From NCBI GenBank assembly GCA_012729395.1, contig JAAYDF010000159.1:1-32051 (forward strand): 32,051 nt of DNA. Reading direction: 5' to 3'. Below, piece by piece: positions 16,001 to 23,921 of this stretch (position 1 is its first letter; each line of letters starts with the position of its first letter). The translations under genes and the position numbers were made by a program. The DNA is from Phycisphaerae bacterium. GTDB taxonomy: Bacteria; Planctomycetota; Phycisphaerae; UBA1845; PWPN01. The notes below the pieces were generated by a model, which had not been told where the DNA came from, searched no databases, and saw only the letters and a list, made by a program, of their open reading frames with translations.

Positions 16001-16291
16001 GGCAGAGAACGCTTTGTCGGCGTCCGCCAGATTCTGCCGAGCTTTGTTGGACTGATGAATCGCGATCCGCACTTGCTCGATCAGCTCGTCGCGCTTTTGC
16101 TTCTCGTCCGCGGTCAACTGATCGCGATCGAGCTCCAGGAGGAGCGCTTGGGCCTGTTGGTACGCCTGCTCACCGTATAAACGGGCTGCTTCATCGAGTT
16201 TCTCGGATGCCAGTGCGGGGGCGGAAATAAGCAACAGCACCGCCCCAACCGTCATGACCGACCGTCGCCACAGATTGCGACCAACTTTCAC
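13100..16291 (-). CDS. Secretin (PilQ/GspD family) with N-terminal TPR-like region
   Basis: A 1063-aa outer-membrane channel protein for a type IV pilus or type II secretion-like machine. A signal peptide (VGAVLLLISAPALA, residues ~16-28) is followed by a long helical region with TPR-like repeats and a charged coiled coil near 330-370. Around 477-570 is an STN/secretin N-like domain (AIDFLQENTKVSIVVNWVLLEQLGI...). A Gly/Ser-rich linker with an eight-serine run (near 620) precedes the secretin core. The C terminus has VPDGGTLLLGGL (about 980) and GVPVVSKIPILKRAFTNRSRTKDEYVLLILIKP, the secretin signature. The start is GTG 16291 with a strong GAAGGAGG site. It is long for the family because of the N-terminal helical extension. 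It is the last of four genes in pilM-N-O-P-Q order. No separate pilotin gene is seen. Confidence 0.92.
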   Translation of the reverse strand: MKVGRNLWRRSVMTVGAVLLLISAPALASEKLDEAARLYGEQAYQQAQALLLELDRDQLTADEKQKRDELIEQVRIAIHQSNKARQNLADADKAFSAGENEAAEGFYHAVMDNDFASPAQKQQAREGLASVDKKRELDRRIAATAPAPAPAPAVSEPVAPVATPASAPASDQYSQARAERNRAMADDLIKAGDAAMAAAQYDVAYAKFQEALKYTPGHPQALNGLELVRQHRQVEGRPDLLTDSLQRRQGRWIRTETLYREHEQAVRQLITEHEYAAARQRLDLARQLLEAGRRDAEPPERYAFLARQVDSLVRLIDGEEAGFQQEQTAEQRMDAMARERERQEAVIKEKDERIGQLMDQVMQLQKEREYAKAANVLREIIAIDPSNQNAQFVLRMIEDAAIVHNQEENRKVFLDRMQEAFLSIEKTRTPETVGAEDRFVAYPDEAAWRMIVNRDPYGVGLSQEGDENQRTRERLRVPIAVVEFPDGSGFGEAIDFLQENTKVSIVVNWVLLEQLGIDRTSNTGGISLRDTAGETALDIVLQNVGGLDVVLAYDIIKGVVRVSSREDLNRNTQTEIYKVGDLLRELPSVPPPTEDDDMEMLNNMGGGGGTGGGSYGGGGSSSSSSSSRDELDFDKKEERERLTQELEEFITQNIAPGTWAPDGVPGSLKVWQDKMIVHHTAAVHREIAAMLETFRDTSGDDQVAIEARFLTLRSNFLEEIGVDLDVVLNSANAGMDQALTQGGYPVLDPRTGAQLLMPRQFGQIGVTPAVPAIGGVPLTSTVTLEQPYGNVALVPQGSPSNYWSRHSTPVPLVNNTLGLAGPRRTSVPGNLADSFSEVGPAFSLFGGFLDNFQVDFLLRATQMDSRGSSVDAPRIVLVDNEPGEIEIRTYIAYVASPGAAGQSGTGTGGQASAAVTPDVRNLPRGRKLWVYPQISSDRRYVKMYIQPTVTDVTLRTIPVQSGALAAYFQTPEYQITTVRTQAYVPDGGTLLLGGLRLAAEEEIEAGVPVVSKIPILKRAFTNRSRTKDEYVLLILIKPSIIIRQELERENFPDLVTSDMAAGN

Positions 16292-16459
16292 GGAAGGCCT
16301 CCTTCGAGCCCACCCGCTCTACAGCGCGGGCGAGGTAGGGTTCTTGCCGCTCAACAGGCAGGACCGCAGACCACCGGCAGGATCACGGCCGATCCTCCAC
16401 CAACGGTGGCCCCAAAGCTTACCGCAGGACCGCCCCGGATGCCAGTCCCAGAGAGCAGC

Positions 16460-18508
16460 CTATATTTCTCCGGGGCCCGAAGGACCGCCCCGCGGGAACC
16501 TTCCCCGTGGTGCGAAATCGCGGCTGGGCAGCCGAGGCTGTACGCCAGGACGGATCTGGCCCGCCGGACCTTCATCAAGCTGCTCGCGGAGTGCCTGCTC
16601 CTTCTTGATCTGGGACAACAGATCCCGTTTCAGAACGGCATCCCGGGCAACCACGTGCTCGGCGACATCCCCGTCGGCGGTCAGCAGGATCGCAGCGGCG
16701 GTCTGACGCTCGCGATAACTGATCGCTCCATCCCGTCCGACGCTCCGTTCCTGGTAGGTGTACTGGTCGTTCACGCCGGCGACAATCGCCCCGTAGACGA
16801 ACTCGTCGCCTCCGGTCGAGAACGCGGCCAACTCACCCACTTGGCGGTCGCCAAAGCCCATCTTCCACTCGCCCCGCACCCATTCCCGGATTTCCAGCGT
16901 GGCCGTATTGGCATTCGCCGCCTTGGTGATAAACAAATAACGCACCGGCTGGACCTGGACTGGATCGGACCATTCGGACCATTCGCCGGCCAGGGTCACT
17001 TTGCCGGCATCGTCGGCATTCTCCAGTCGGTTGGCCAACCCAACGTACTGGTTGAAAACCAACAGCCGAACCCGGTACCGATACGTCTTGCCCGGGATGA
17101 TCCGCAAATCGGTCAGCCAGAAGGGATCCACGTCCTCGCCGACATCCTGCTCGCCAGCCAAGCGGCGTCGCTCCTCGGCCAGGAAGAGTTCCCGCTCGGC
17201 ACGATCCACGTCCTGCTGGATCCGGAGGAGCCGCGATTGGGCGTCCTCGACCTGCTTCGAGCTGGCATCAGGATTCTGGATCACCTGCTCAAGCAGATCC
17301 CGGGCCTGGATGAACTCCTGCTTGGTGATGGCTTCGTCCGCTTCACGGAATAGCCGGGTAATCTCGGCCCGTCCGGCGCGGGCAGCGGGAGCATCGCCCG
17401 GCGACGGCGTGACGGAAGCTCGGGGGGCCACGGGAGGAGCGCCATCAGGACCGGGGAAACGGCCCCGGCCGCCCCCAAAATCGCGACCGGTCGTTCGCCG
17501 CGACGGGGTCGCCGTCCGCGGAGCGGCCGTCGGCTCGACTGTCCGACGCGGGGTGGGCCCCTCATCCTCCGTCGGCAGCATCGCCCCGTAATCCGCCAAT
17601 TGCACCGACAACCCGGGCAACTGCTTGGGCACCTCCCAGGCGAACCAGCGATTCTCGAGGAACTCCTGGAACTGCGGCCGCAGGATTTCCTCCTGCCCGG
17701 CAGGGGAATCGAGTAGCGTCAGGTAATCCTGGATGTACTGACGGTCCGCGTCCAGAATGGCATAGGTGCCGTCGTCCTGGCGGTGCAACGGTACGGTCGC
17801 CCGGACGGGGATCTTGCGGGGGGAGTAACCGGTGACCATTTCGGGCTCGCTCCATGCGCCCGTCGGCAGGAGTACCTGACGCTCAGCCTCAACGACGGCC
17901 ACGAGCAGTTTCTGCCGATCGGGGGCATAGCGGACCCGCTCAAACTCATCACGCTGTTCTTTGCGATGGACCGCTGAGAAGAGAGCGACCCAGTGGTACT
18001 CCTGAGTGATTGGGGGAGGGGGTTGCACGTCACCCCCCGTACTGCCCGGACGAACCAGAATGGAGTCCGGGAGCCGAGCAAAGGCCCTACCCACCGTGGC
18101 CACCAGCGGGCGCGGGGGCAGGATCTTAGCCAACTGAATGCTGTCCGGCCGGTCCTCATCCGCAATACTGGGGATATCCGGGGCCGGCGGCACGAAAGCC
18201 ACCGTGAACTCCTTGGGCAGCCCCAGGTAGTCGTATGGGCTGCGCTGTTGGTTGATGTCCGGGACTTTGATGCCCGCACTGGGGTTGATATCCAACTGAC
18301 CCTGCTGCATGGTAGCCCGAGCCTGCTCCGCCCGCGTACGCATCTCGGTGTAGAACTGGTCGGGCCCCAGCTTGCGACCATCGACCTCAACGGCGTTCGG
18401 ACTCCCCACGACGTAGAGGACGAAGATGACCAAGACAACCGCGCCGGCCGCCCCGATGATGATCTTCTCGAGGTGCCGCTCGATCATTGTGACATTTTGC
18501 TTAGCCAT
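16460..18508 (-). CDS. PilP-position inner-membrane protein with fibronectin-like domain
   Basis: A 682-aa protein with one N-terminal membrane helix (IIIGAAGAVVLVIFVLYVVG, ~16-35); the rest should be periplasmic. Its first part (to ~320) matches no family I know. A Pro/Arg/Gly-rich linker (~325-395) follows, then a helical segment (EITRLFREADEAITKQEFIQARDLLEQVI) resembling a TPR. Near 470-520 is a beta-rich domain reading GKTYRYRVRLLVFNQYVG...GEWSEWSDPVQV, a fibronectin type III-like pattern with a perfect WSEWS. The C-terminal third is also beta-rich and ends in a Gly/Arg/Pro tail. Starting at ATG 18508 is favoured by GGGAG upstream; a TTG at 18523 is an alternative. Its place between the PilO-like and secretin genes suggests it bridges the inner-membrane platform and the secretin, as PilP or GspC does, but no PilP homology is visible. 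Confidence 0.8.
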   Translation of the reverse strand: MAKQNVTMIERHLEKIIIGAAGAVVLVIFVLYVVGSPNAVEVDGRKLGPDQFYTEMRTRAEQARATMQQGQLDINPSAGIKVPDINQQRSPYDYLGLPKEFTVAFVPPAPDIPSIADEDRPDSIQLAKILPPRPLVATVGRAFARLPDSILVRPGSTGGDVQPPPPITQEYHWVALFSAVHRKEQRDEFERVRYAPDRQKLLVAVVEAERQVLLPTGAWSEPEMVTGYSPRKIPVRATVPLHRQDDGTYAILDADRQYIQDYLTLLDSPAGQEEILRPQFQEFLENRWFAWEVPKQLPGLSVQLADYGAMLPTEDEGPTPRRTVEPTAAPRTATPSRRTTGRDFGGGRGRFPGPDGAPPVAPRASVTPSPGDAPAARAGRAEITRLFREADEAITKQEFIQARDLLEQVIQNPDASSKQVEDAQSRLLRIQQDVDRAERELFLAEERRRLAGEQDVGEDVDPFWLTDLRIIPGKTYRYRVRLLVFNQYVGLANRLENADDAGKVTLAGEWSEWSDPVQVQPVRYLFITKAANANTATLEIREWVRGEWKMGFGDRQVGELAAFSTGGDEFVYGAIVAGVNDQYTYQERSVGRDGAISYRERQTAAAILLTADGDVAEHVVARDAVLKRDLLSQIKKEQALREQLDEGPAGQIRPGVQPRLPSRDFAPRGRFPRGGPSGPGEI

Positions 18509-18666
18509 ATCCGGCTCTCCCAAGAGCCCGCCTCACGACTTCTGTGTCACCGGCCTACCCGCCATGGCGGATACCTAGCCGGCCACGCTTCAGAAACCGT
18601 GGACAGGCGGCAAATCAACCTGAGCCCATCGGAGCCCGCGGCCGCAAAGACCGCCGCGGGATTCAC

Positions 18667-19995
18667 TCAAATCTCCCCATCCGGGACACCCCCTCGCATC
18701 TGGGGCCTCATGGGTCGGCTGCGGCTCGGCATGCCCCGATCGCCGCCACCGCCGACCGAGGTGCCCTGAGCGGTCCCCAAGGGGATCGCCTGAGCCACCG
18801 CGTCGGGCATCCATTCTTTGTACTTGGCCCGCAGGAAACAGCCCTCAAAATCCAACTGCACATTGATCACCGGAGCGGGCCCGTAGAGATAGCCAACCAA
18901 GTCCGGGTTATGAGGTTCCTCGGCGAAGGTCACCAGCAGCGGGGTATAGAAGCCGGGCACGCAAATCGCGTCAATGACGGCGGGCAATTTGCGGGCGTCC
19001 ACGACCAGCCCCAACGAGAAGTGGATCACGTCCACACTATCGGTGCTACCGCGTTGGGTGAAGACCTCGGTAGCAGCGCCGCCGGATCCAAATCCTCGGC
19101 CTGTCTCAGTAGCACCCTGGGGCGGCAGGTAGCCGCCCACGTTGAACCGCTGGAGGTGCTTGACGGGCAGGTTTCCTACCCAGGGATGCTCGCCCCGGCC
19201 TTGAAGCTCCTCGGCGGCGGCCTTGTTGAGGCTCGCCAGCGCCTGAATCACATCTTGCTGAATCCAGAGGGCCATCTGGGCGTACCACATCTCCTCCACG
19301 GTCGGACGATCGACGCCCGAGACGGCGGGCCGCTGGTCCAGGTTATACTCGCTGGCATAGCAGTAGATGGCTTGTGCTCTCATGATGCTGACACGAACCA
19401 TCGCGTCCTCGCGAGCGAGCTCCTCCGGGGACAAGTTTGCGCGCGTCGTGTCGCGACCTCCGGGGCCGGGTCCTGGACCGGCCAGCTGGCGACCAGGGGT
19501 GAGCCCGGGCTGGGGTCGTTCCTCAACGCCCCGGCCAAGGTCACTCATCCGCTCCGCCCTCAAGCGTTGGATCTCCAGGTTACGCTCTTCCTGAAGGCGA
19601 TCATCGTCGGACGGAGCGTCCTTGGCGTTGAGCATGGTCAGGAGCTGGCGCTGAGCCTCGGCGAAGGCGTGTTTGAACTGGAACGGGGCGTACTGGTTGG
19701 TGGGTTTGACGCTGGGAAACACGTCCGGGTGCAGTGGCACGTGGGCGCCTAACTTGGCCAGGGCCTCCATGGTCTGCTGGACCTGTTGCTCGTTGTCCTC
19801 GCGGATTCGCTTCAGTTGCTCAATCATCTGCTCGTTGACGGGTGTGAGCGACCGCAAGCGCTGGGCAAGCCCGGCATCCTGGGCCATGACATCCTTCACG
19901 TCAGACAGGACGAAGCCCAAGACGATGAGCACGATGGCCACGAGACTCACCGCCCCGCAGATCACGATGGTCAGATGGGACTTAATCCACTGCAT
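18667..19995 (-). CDS. PilO-like inner-membrane protein
   Basis: A 442-aa protein. One membrane helix near the N terminus (IVICGAVSLVAIVLIVLGFVL, ~10-30) is followed by coiled coil (LAQRLRSLTPVNEQMIEQLKRIREDNEQQVQQTMEAL), then a long variable middle. A C-terminal alpha/beta domain (VDVIHFSLGLVVDARKLPAVIDAI...LVTFAEEP...PVINVQLDFEGCFLRAKYKEWMP) resembles the ferredoxin-like fold of PilO. It is longer than typical PilO (about 200 aa), due to the middle and a Gly/Arg/Pro-rich tail. ATG 19995 follows GGGAGCAGGAA. It comes 46 bases after the PilM-PilN fusion and about 160 before the PilP-position gene. Function as the PilO partner is inferred from architecture and gene order rather than sequence identity. 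Confidence 0.75.
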   Translation of the reverse strand: MQWIKSHLTIVICGAVSLVAIVLIVLGFVLSDVKDVMAQDAGLAQRLRSLTPVNEQMIEQLKRIREDNEQQVQQTMEALAKLGAHVPLHPDVFPSVKPTNQYAPFQFKHAFAEAQRQLLTMLNAKDAPSDDDRLQEERNLEIQRLRAERMSDLGRGVEERPQPGLTPGRQLAGPGPGPGGRDTTRANLSPEELAREDAMVRVSIMRAQAIYCYASEYNLDQRPAVSGVDRPTVEEMWYAQMALWIQQDVIQALASLNKAAAEELQGRGEHPWVGNLPVKHLQRFNVGGYLPPQGATETGRGFGSGGAATEVFTQRGSTDSVDVIHFSLGLVVDARKLPAVIDAICVPGFYTPLLVTFAEEPHNPDLVGYLYGPAPVINVQLDFEGCFLRAKYKEWMPDAVAQAIPLGTAQGTSVGGGGDRGMPSRSRPMRPQMRGGVPDGEI

Positions 19996-20041
19996 GTTCC
20001 TGCTCCCGCCAAAACCGGCCCGGCTGATAGCCCGAGCGGCC

Positions 20042-22213
20042 TTACTGTATCGGTATCTCGTCCAACGACTCCGCTGGCGGCTCCGCGTTCAAGGATCCAT
20101 CCGCCGCAGGCCTGTCGCCGAGGATGGCCACGAAAACGATCTCGAATTCCCAGTCCCGGAGGATGGACTCGCCGGTCACCGGATCCTTATCCTCGCCCAG
20201 ATTGGCGATGGTGGCGATACCGCCATCGGGCCCAGGCCCGCCGATGCCCGGGCTGGAGCTTCGCCTCGGCCCCGCGAAACTGGTGGGCCCGGGCAGTCCG
20301 CCCCGCAGACCTGTGGGCGCTCGTCCGCCACCGCCGCCGAGATCGCGGACCGGCACGCAGCGCACGAGGAACATCTTGTCGAAGTAGAGTCCCTTCTGGC
20401 CCTGGCCCGCCTGCCGCAGACCAGCGATGAAAGTATCGTTGACGAAGGCGGTTCCACGGATCTGGTCGCCGCCGGCGAACGGTGTCCGCCCCACCATGCT
20501 GATCACGAAGCCGCTGATCTGAGGCTGATCGGGGGCGTCACCGGCATCCATCCTGGACATTCGCCCGCCGCTCGTGGTGCCGCCCGGACTTTTCATGGAC
20601 TCATACACGCTCAGCACGTCGGAAGAGTAGACCGCATCCATGCTCTGAATGAAGACCTGTGCCCGCTTGCTCCGCTCGTACTTGTCGGGGTTGCTTTCGA
20701 TGAGATCCTTGTACGGCTGGGGCCCCTTGGCCATCGCGTTGATCAGTTCAGGATCTCTGGCCGGCATGGCCGAGTGGATCATATCGAGGATGCGCGGCCA
20801 GATGACCTTATGGGCCTGAAGGCGTTCGATTTCCTGGGCCTTGCCGATTTGCTCCTGGTTTTCGGATTCGATCCGGGACTTCTCGTCCTGGAGAACCTGG
20901 ACCGCATCGAGGATCTGTTGGGCGTAGAACTTGGGCGGTTGGCTGGCGTCCGGACCGCGGGTCAGGATGGCGGAAGCCGCCTGGGGATCCTGCGGTCTCA
21001 TCGGCGCGGGGAGACCTTTGCCCGTAGCGGTGGCCAAGGCCCGTTGCTCACTGAGATTGACGGTCCAGACCAAGCCGGCCGCAAGGAGCAGACAGGCGGC
21101 CGCGCCGTAGAACCAGGGGGTCTTCTTTCGCCAGATGACTTGTTTGGCGATTTCGGGGGGCAGGAGGTTGCTGGTGATGGGGGCCTGATCGAGTCCCTGC
21201 ACCGCCAGGCCGTAGGCGATCCCGAAGCTGAGCAACTGGTCCATGAGTTGCGGGGCGTTGGGAGCGTTGCTTGCCGACAACCGATTGAAGGTGCTCGGAC
21301 GGACGACCTCCATGCCCATGTTCTGCTGGATAAACTTGGGCATCCCAGGCAGCTTGAAGGCGTTGCCCATGGCCAGGAGCTTGTTGAGCTTAACGCCGCG
21401 ACGCGAGGAGGTGAAAAACCCGATGGATCGCTGCACCTCGGCGACCAGGTCGGCGAAAACCGGTCGCATGGCCTGGAAGATCTGGCGGGCGTATTTGCTG
21501 CTGCTGGCCGACCGCTTGAGGTTCTCCGCTTTGCTGAACGAGAGCTTGAAGGTCTTGAGCAGGGCTTCGGTGAAGTTGTTACCGCCGATGGGGATGTTGC
21601 GCGTCCAGAGGCTGTTGCCGTCCACGACCAGAAGGTCGGTATTCTGGGCGCCGATGTCCAGGATGGCGACGGATTCCTGACCGCAGAGCCCGTCGTAGCG
21701 CAGGGCGTTGTAGAGAGCCAGTGGCGAGGACTGGACAATGGCCGGCTCGAAGTTCAGATCCGAGAGAAACCGCAGGTACTCGCGCATCAGCTCGCGTCGC
21801 ATGGCGAAGATACCCACCTCGGTCTCGGCGGCCTCGGGGTCCTCGAAGATCTGGTAGTCCCAGATGACCTCCTCCATGTCGAAGGGGATCTGCTGCTGGG
21901 CCTCGTATTTGACCAGGTCGGGGATTCGCTTCTTGTTATCGATGGGGGGCAGCTTGGTAAACCGGGCGAGGGTGTGTTGTCCAGGGACGGCGACGACGAT
22001 CCGCTCGTTGGCCAGATCGTGGGCGTCAAGGAACTTCTTCATGGACTCGGCGATGAGGGCTGCCTTGTTCACCTCGGGCTGGGAGAGGATCTTGGAATGC
22101 TCGATGTAAACGTGATCGAGGACCTCCACCTTGTCGCCGGCCGCGCGGACACGGATGGCCTTGAGGGCGCACTGCCCCAGGTCGATGCCCCAGACTGGTT
22201 TGTTGGCCGCCAT
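20042..22213 (-). CDS. PilM-PilN fusion protein (type IV pilus alignment complex)
   Basis: A 723-aa protein. Residues 1-345 are PilM, a cytoplasmic actin-like ATPase: VWGIDLGQCALKAI (7-20), then AILDIGAQNTDLLVVDGN (183-200) as the second phosphate loop, and LLAMGNAFKLPGM for the adenosine region. SNLLPPEI (348-355) is the short segment with which PilN begins and through which it normally binds PilM. Then come a membrane helix (~367-386), coiled coil (AVQVLQDEKSRIESENQEQIGKAQEIERLQAH) and a periplasmic part. Thus two usually separate proteins that bind each other are one chain. The periplasmic part has a Gly/Arg-rich segment and ends in a predicted beta region (DWEFEIVFVAIL). ATG 22213 has an AGGAGG site six bases ahead. 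It is the first gene of the leftward operon. Confidence 0.88.
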   Translation of the reverse strand: MAANKPVWGIDLGQCALKAIRVRAAGDKVEVLDHVYIEHSKILSQPEVNKAALIAESMKKFLDAHDLANERIVVAVPGQHTLARFTKLPPIDNKKRIPDLVKYEAQQQIPFDMEEVIWDYQIFEDPEAAETEVGIFAMRRELMREYLRFLSDLNFEPAIVQSSPLALYNALRYDGLCGQESVAILDIGAQNTDLLVVDGNSLWTRNIPIGGNNFTEALLKTFKLSFSKAENLKRSASSSKYARQIFQAMRPVFADLVAEVQRSIGFFTSSRRGVKLNKLLAMGNAFKLPGMPKFIQQNMGMEVVRPSTFNRLSASNAPNAPQLMDQLLSFGIAYGLAVQGLDQAPITSNLLPPEIAKQVIWRKKTPWFYGAAACLLLAAGLVWTVNLSEQRALATATGKGLPAPMRPQDPQAASAILTRGPDASQPPKFYAQQILDAVQVLQDEKSRIESENQEQIGKAQEIERLQAHKVIWPRILDMIHSAMPARDPELINAMAKGPQPYKDLIESNPDKYERSKRAQVFIQSMDAVYSSDVLSVYESMKSPGGTTSGGRMSRMDAGDAPDQPQISGFVISMVGRTPFAGGDQIRGTAFVNDTFIAGLRQAGQGQKGLYFDKMFLVRCVPVRDLGGGGGRAPTGLRGGLPGPTSFAGPRRSSSPGIGGPGPDGGIATIANLGEDKDPVTGESILRDWEFEIVFVAILGDRPAADGSLNAEPPAESLDEIPIQ

Positions 22214-22627
22214 ACGCTGCCTCCTCTATCAACGCGTCTCCCCGCTCCCGCCAGACCGTTTCCACCCACCGACCGCTATCCGCCCTCGGCACGATACATT
22301 GTGTCGGCCGTGTCGTCGAAAGCACACCGGCAAACCGCAGACGCCACGCCGGTCTCAAGACATACTACGTAATCGACTACCCGCACGGGTGGCCAGAGGT
22401 GAGCAGCCACTCCGCCGGCAATCCAAGGGCAGGCACGATCCGCGCGGCGCGGGGTGACCTCGCTTGCGTGCTCCCGCTCGCGCGGGAGGAGACTGAAGGA
22501 AACTCATCCATTTCAAGTATTTATCCGGCCCTCGCGGATGTCAAGTCCGCAGGGTACCAAGGCGAGCCGGGGAGTGCATCCGCCGTTCAGTGGCAAGTTG
22601 CCAAAAGCGAAGTATCGAGGGTGGCAT

Positions 22628-22688
22628 GGGTCGGTACTCCGACCCGTGGCCAAACACGGACAACCACTGGTCTGGGTACAGACCAGTG
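22628..22688. repeat. Two perfect hairpins in tandem
   Basis: GGGTCGG-tact-CCGACCC (22628-22645) and CACTGGTCT-gggtac-AGACCAGTG (22665-22688) are perfect stems of 7 and 9 pairs. They are separated by 19 bases containing a GTGGCCAAACAC stretch. They look like one composite repetitive element. No T-run follows on either strand. Confidence 0.7.
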
Positions 22689-22721
22689 CCACCCAGTGCC
22701 CCTGGAATTCGGATGCACCCC

Positions 22722-22855
22722 GAGCCGGGGACGCAGGTCCTCGAGTTCAAACCGCGAGCCGGGGACGCCAGTCCCCGGGTCAAACCGCGTGCTGGGAGCG
22801 CCAGTCCCCGGGTTCAAACCGCGAGCCGGGGACGAAAGTCCCCGGTTTTGCCCGC
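22722..22855. repeat. Four tandem copies of a 33-34-bp palindromic repeat
   Basis: Copies start at 22722, 22756, 22789 and 22823. The unit reads GAGCCGGGGACG, then NNAGTCCCCGGGTTC, then AAACCGC. Each contains the palindrome GGGGAC-n-GTCCCC, intact in copies two and four and partly decayed in one and three. There are no unique spacers, so this is not a CRISPR array. The GTTCAAACC part imitates a tRNA T-loop but no cloverleaf forms. Confidence 0.85.
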
Positions 22856-22894
22856 TGGTTGCGTGTGCTCATAGCGGGCCGACCCGCGGGCCAG

Positions 22895-22900
22895 TATAAT
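22895..22900 (+). promoter_or_regulatory. Perfect -10 box of the kinase-STAS-MlaEF operon
   Basis: TATAAT lies about 40 bases before the first start codon. A GCGGG/CCCGC inverted repeat (22874-22887) occupies the place where a -35 would be, and no -35 hexamer is seen. The first gene has an AGAGGA ribosome site. Confidence 0.5.
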
Positions 22901-22940
22901 CGGCGTTCTGGCAGTCACACTGAGAAGCTAGAGGACTGAC

Positions 22941-23423
22941 GTGTACGGGCAACCGGGCATTCAACCTCACGGGCGGGCGGCCTCCGCCTCGGCCTCTCAC
23001 CGCTCCTTCGGGGGTGCGGCTCCCTTCCGCTACCTCATCGCTTGGGCGGCTCCGCTCGGCGTCCTGGTCATCCCCGCGTTGCTGGGTGGTTCTCTGATGT
23101 CGGCCGGTTGCGGGCCTGGCCGAACACCCTACCCACAGGCTTTCCAATCAGACCGGCCCCAGGAACGGGCGGCGGCGGCCAAGTGGGCGGCGGAGCTGGG
23201 TGATCGCGAGGCCATCGGGCCGCTGGTGGATCGGCTGGAGGACCCAGACGAGGCGGTGCGTTTCTACGCGATTCTGGCGTTGGAGAAGCTGACGGGGACA
23301 CGGCGGGGCTACGACTATCGAGCCGCCGAGCGGGATCGCTGGCGGGCGGTCCAGGAATGGCGCCGGCACCTGGCGACCGAGAGTACGGGTGGTGCGGCTT
23401 CCGTCGGAGGAAGCGACCGATGA
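22941..23423 (+). CDS. HEAT-repeat-like protein, possible lipoprotein
   Basis: A 160-aa protein starting at GTG 22941 with AGAGGA upstream. A hydrophobic segment (YLIAWAAPLGVLVIPALLGGSLMSAGC, ~31-57) ends in SAGC, an imperfect lipobox, so it may be an outer- or inner-membrane lipoprotein. The ~30-residue polar stretch before it is long for a signal peptide, so the true start could be further in. The rest (ERAAAAKWAAELGDREAIGPLVDRLEDPDEAVRFYAILALEKLTG) is one to two HEAT-type helical pairs, followed by an aromatic-basic tail (YDYRAAERDRWRAVQEWRRHL). HEAT repeats generally bind proteins. Its stop overlaps the start of the kinase gene by four bases, so the two are translationally coupled. Role in the operon unknown. 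Confidence 0.72.
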   Translation: MYGQPGIQPHGRAASASASHRSFGGAAPFRYLIAWAAPLGVLVIPALLGGSLMSAGCGPGRTPYPQAFQSDRPQERAAAAKWAAELGDREAIGPLVDRLEDPDEAVRFYAILALEKLTGTRRGYDYRAAERDRWRAVQEWRRHLATESTGGAASVGGSDR

Positions 23424-23914
23424 CCCCCGCGGGAAGCAAGCCGGCCGGCGGGCGGGTGATGCTGACCATCAGCAGTGACCCGGTGAGGATGGCGGACGTC
23501 CGGGAAACCGTGCGGCAAGCGGGCCAGCAGATCGGTTTCGTGGATCCTGACTTGGCGTGCCTGGTCCTGGCGGTTGACGAGGCCATTGCCAACGTTATCC
23601 GCCACGGCTATGAAGGTCGGCCGGGACAGCCCATCGAGATTGTCCTGGAACCGATTCGTCGCGAGAGCGGACTCGGGTTGCAGGTGGTCATCTGCGACTG
23701 CGGGCGGCAGGTGGACCCGGCCACGATTGCGGGTCGGGATCTGAACAACGTTCGGCCGGGCGGACTGGGCACGCACATCATCCGGTCGATCATGGATGAG
23801 GTCGAGTACACCTGTCGCGACACGGAGGGGATGCAGCTTCGCATGGTGAAGATGCTCAAACCCCGCGCCGATGGTGAAACGGAGTGCCCGGCGGCCTCCG
23901 TCAAGAAGGAGTGA
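23420..23914 (+). CDS. RsbW/SpoIIAB-type anti-sigma serine kinase
   Basis: A 164-aa protein of the GHKL ATPase class (HATPase_c_2). The N box is VLAVDEAIANVIRHGYEG, carrying the conserved Glu and Asn for Mg-ATP. The G1 region is VVICDCGRQVDP and the G2 region GGLGTHIIRSIMDEVEY. The G1 motif departs from the usual DxGxG (DCGRQ), so activity may differ. Such kinases phosphorylate a STAS protein and hold a sigma factor or other target. The start at ATG 23420 overlaps the previous stop (ATGA) and has GGAGGAAG upstream; a longer frame to 23357 overlaps that gene. The STAS gene follows seven bases later, its likely substrate. No sigma factor gene is seen nearby, so the target may be elsewhere or be the ABC transporter. 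Confidence 0.88.
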   Translation: MTPAGSKPAGGRVMLTISSDPVRMADVRETVRQAGQQIGFVDPDLACLVLAVDEAIANVIRHGYEGRPGQPIEIVLEPIRRESGLGLQVVICDCGRQVDPATIAGRDLNNVRPGGLGTHIIRSIMDEVEYTCRDTEGMQLRMVKMLKPRADGETECPAASVKKE

Positions 23915-23921
23915 GCCGAGG

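Larger units (their letters stand above)
22214..22940. other. Repeat-rich divergent gap
   Basis: The left end (22214-22380) carries the promoter region of the pilM-type operon, with no clear hexamers seen. A hairpin CTCCCGC-tcgc-GCGGGAG lies at 22469-22486 without a T-run. Two strong hairpins (22628-22688) and four tandem repeat copies (22722-22855) follow, then a -10 box before the next gene. Frames in this gap encode only repeat peptides and are not credible genes. Confidence 0.6.

Noticed and set aside
19673-22372. Very long plus-strand frame (899 codons) opposite the pil operon
   Set aside because: It is antisense to two well-supported genes, has no family resemblance, and such mirror frames are expected in high-GC DNA.
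22739-22825. tRNA genes suggested by repeated GTTCAAACC
   Set aside because: The T-loop-like sequence is flanked by non-complementary bases and no acceptor, D or anticodon arms can be drawn; it is part of a tandem repeat.
22722-22855. CRISPR array
   Set aside because: Units are contiguous with no unique spacers and no cas genes are nearby.
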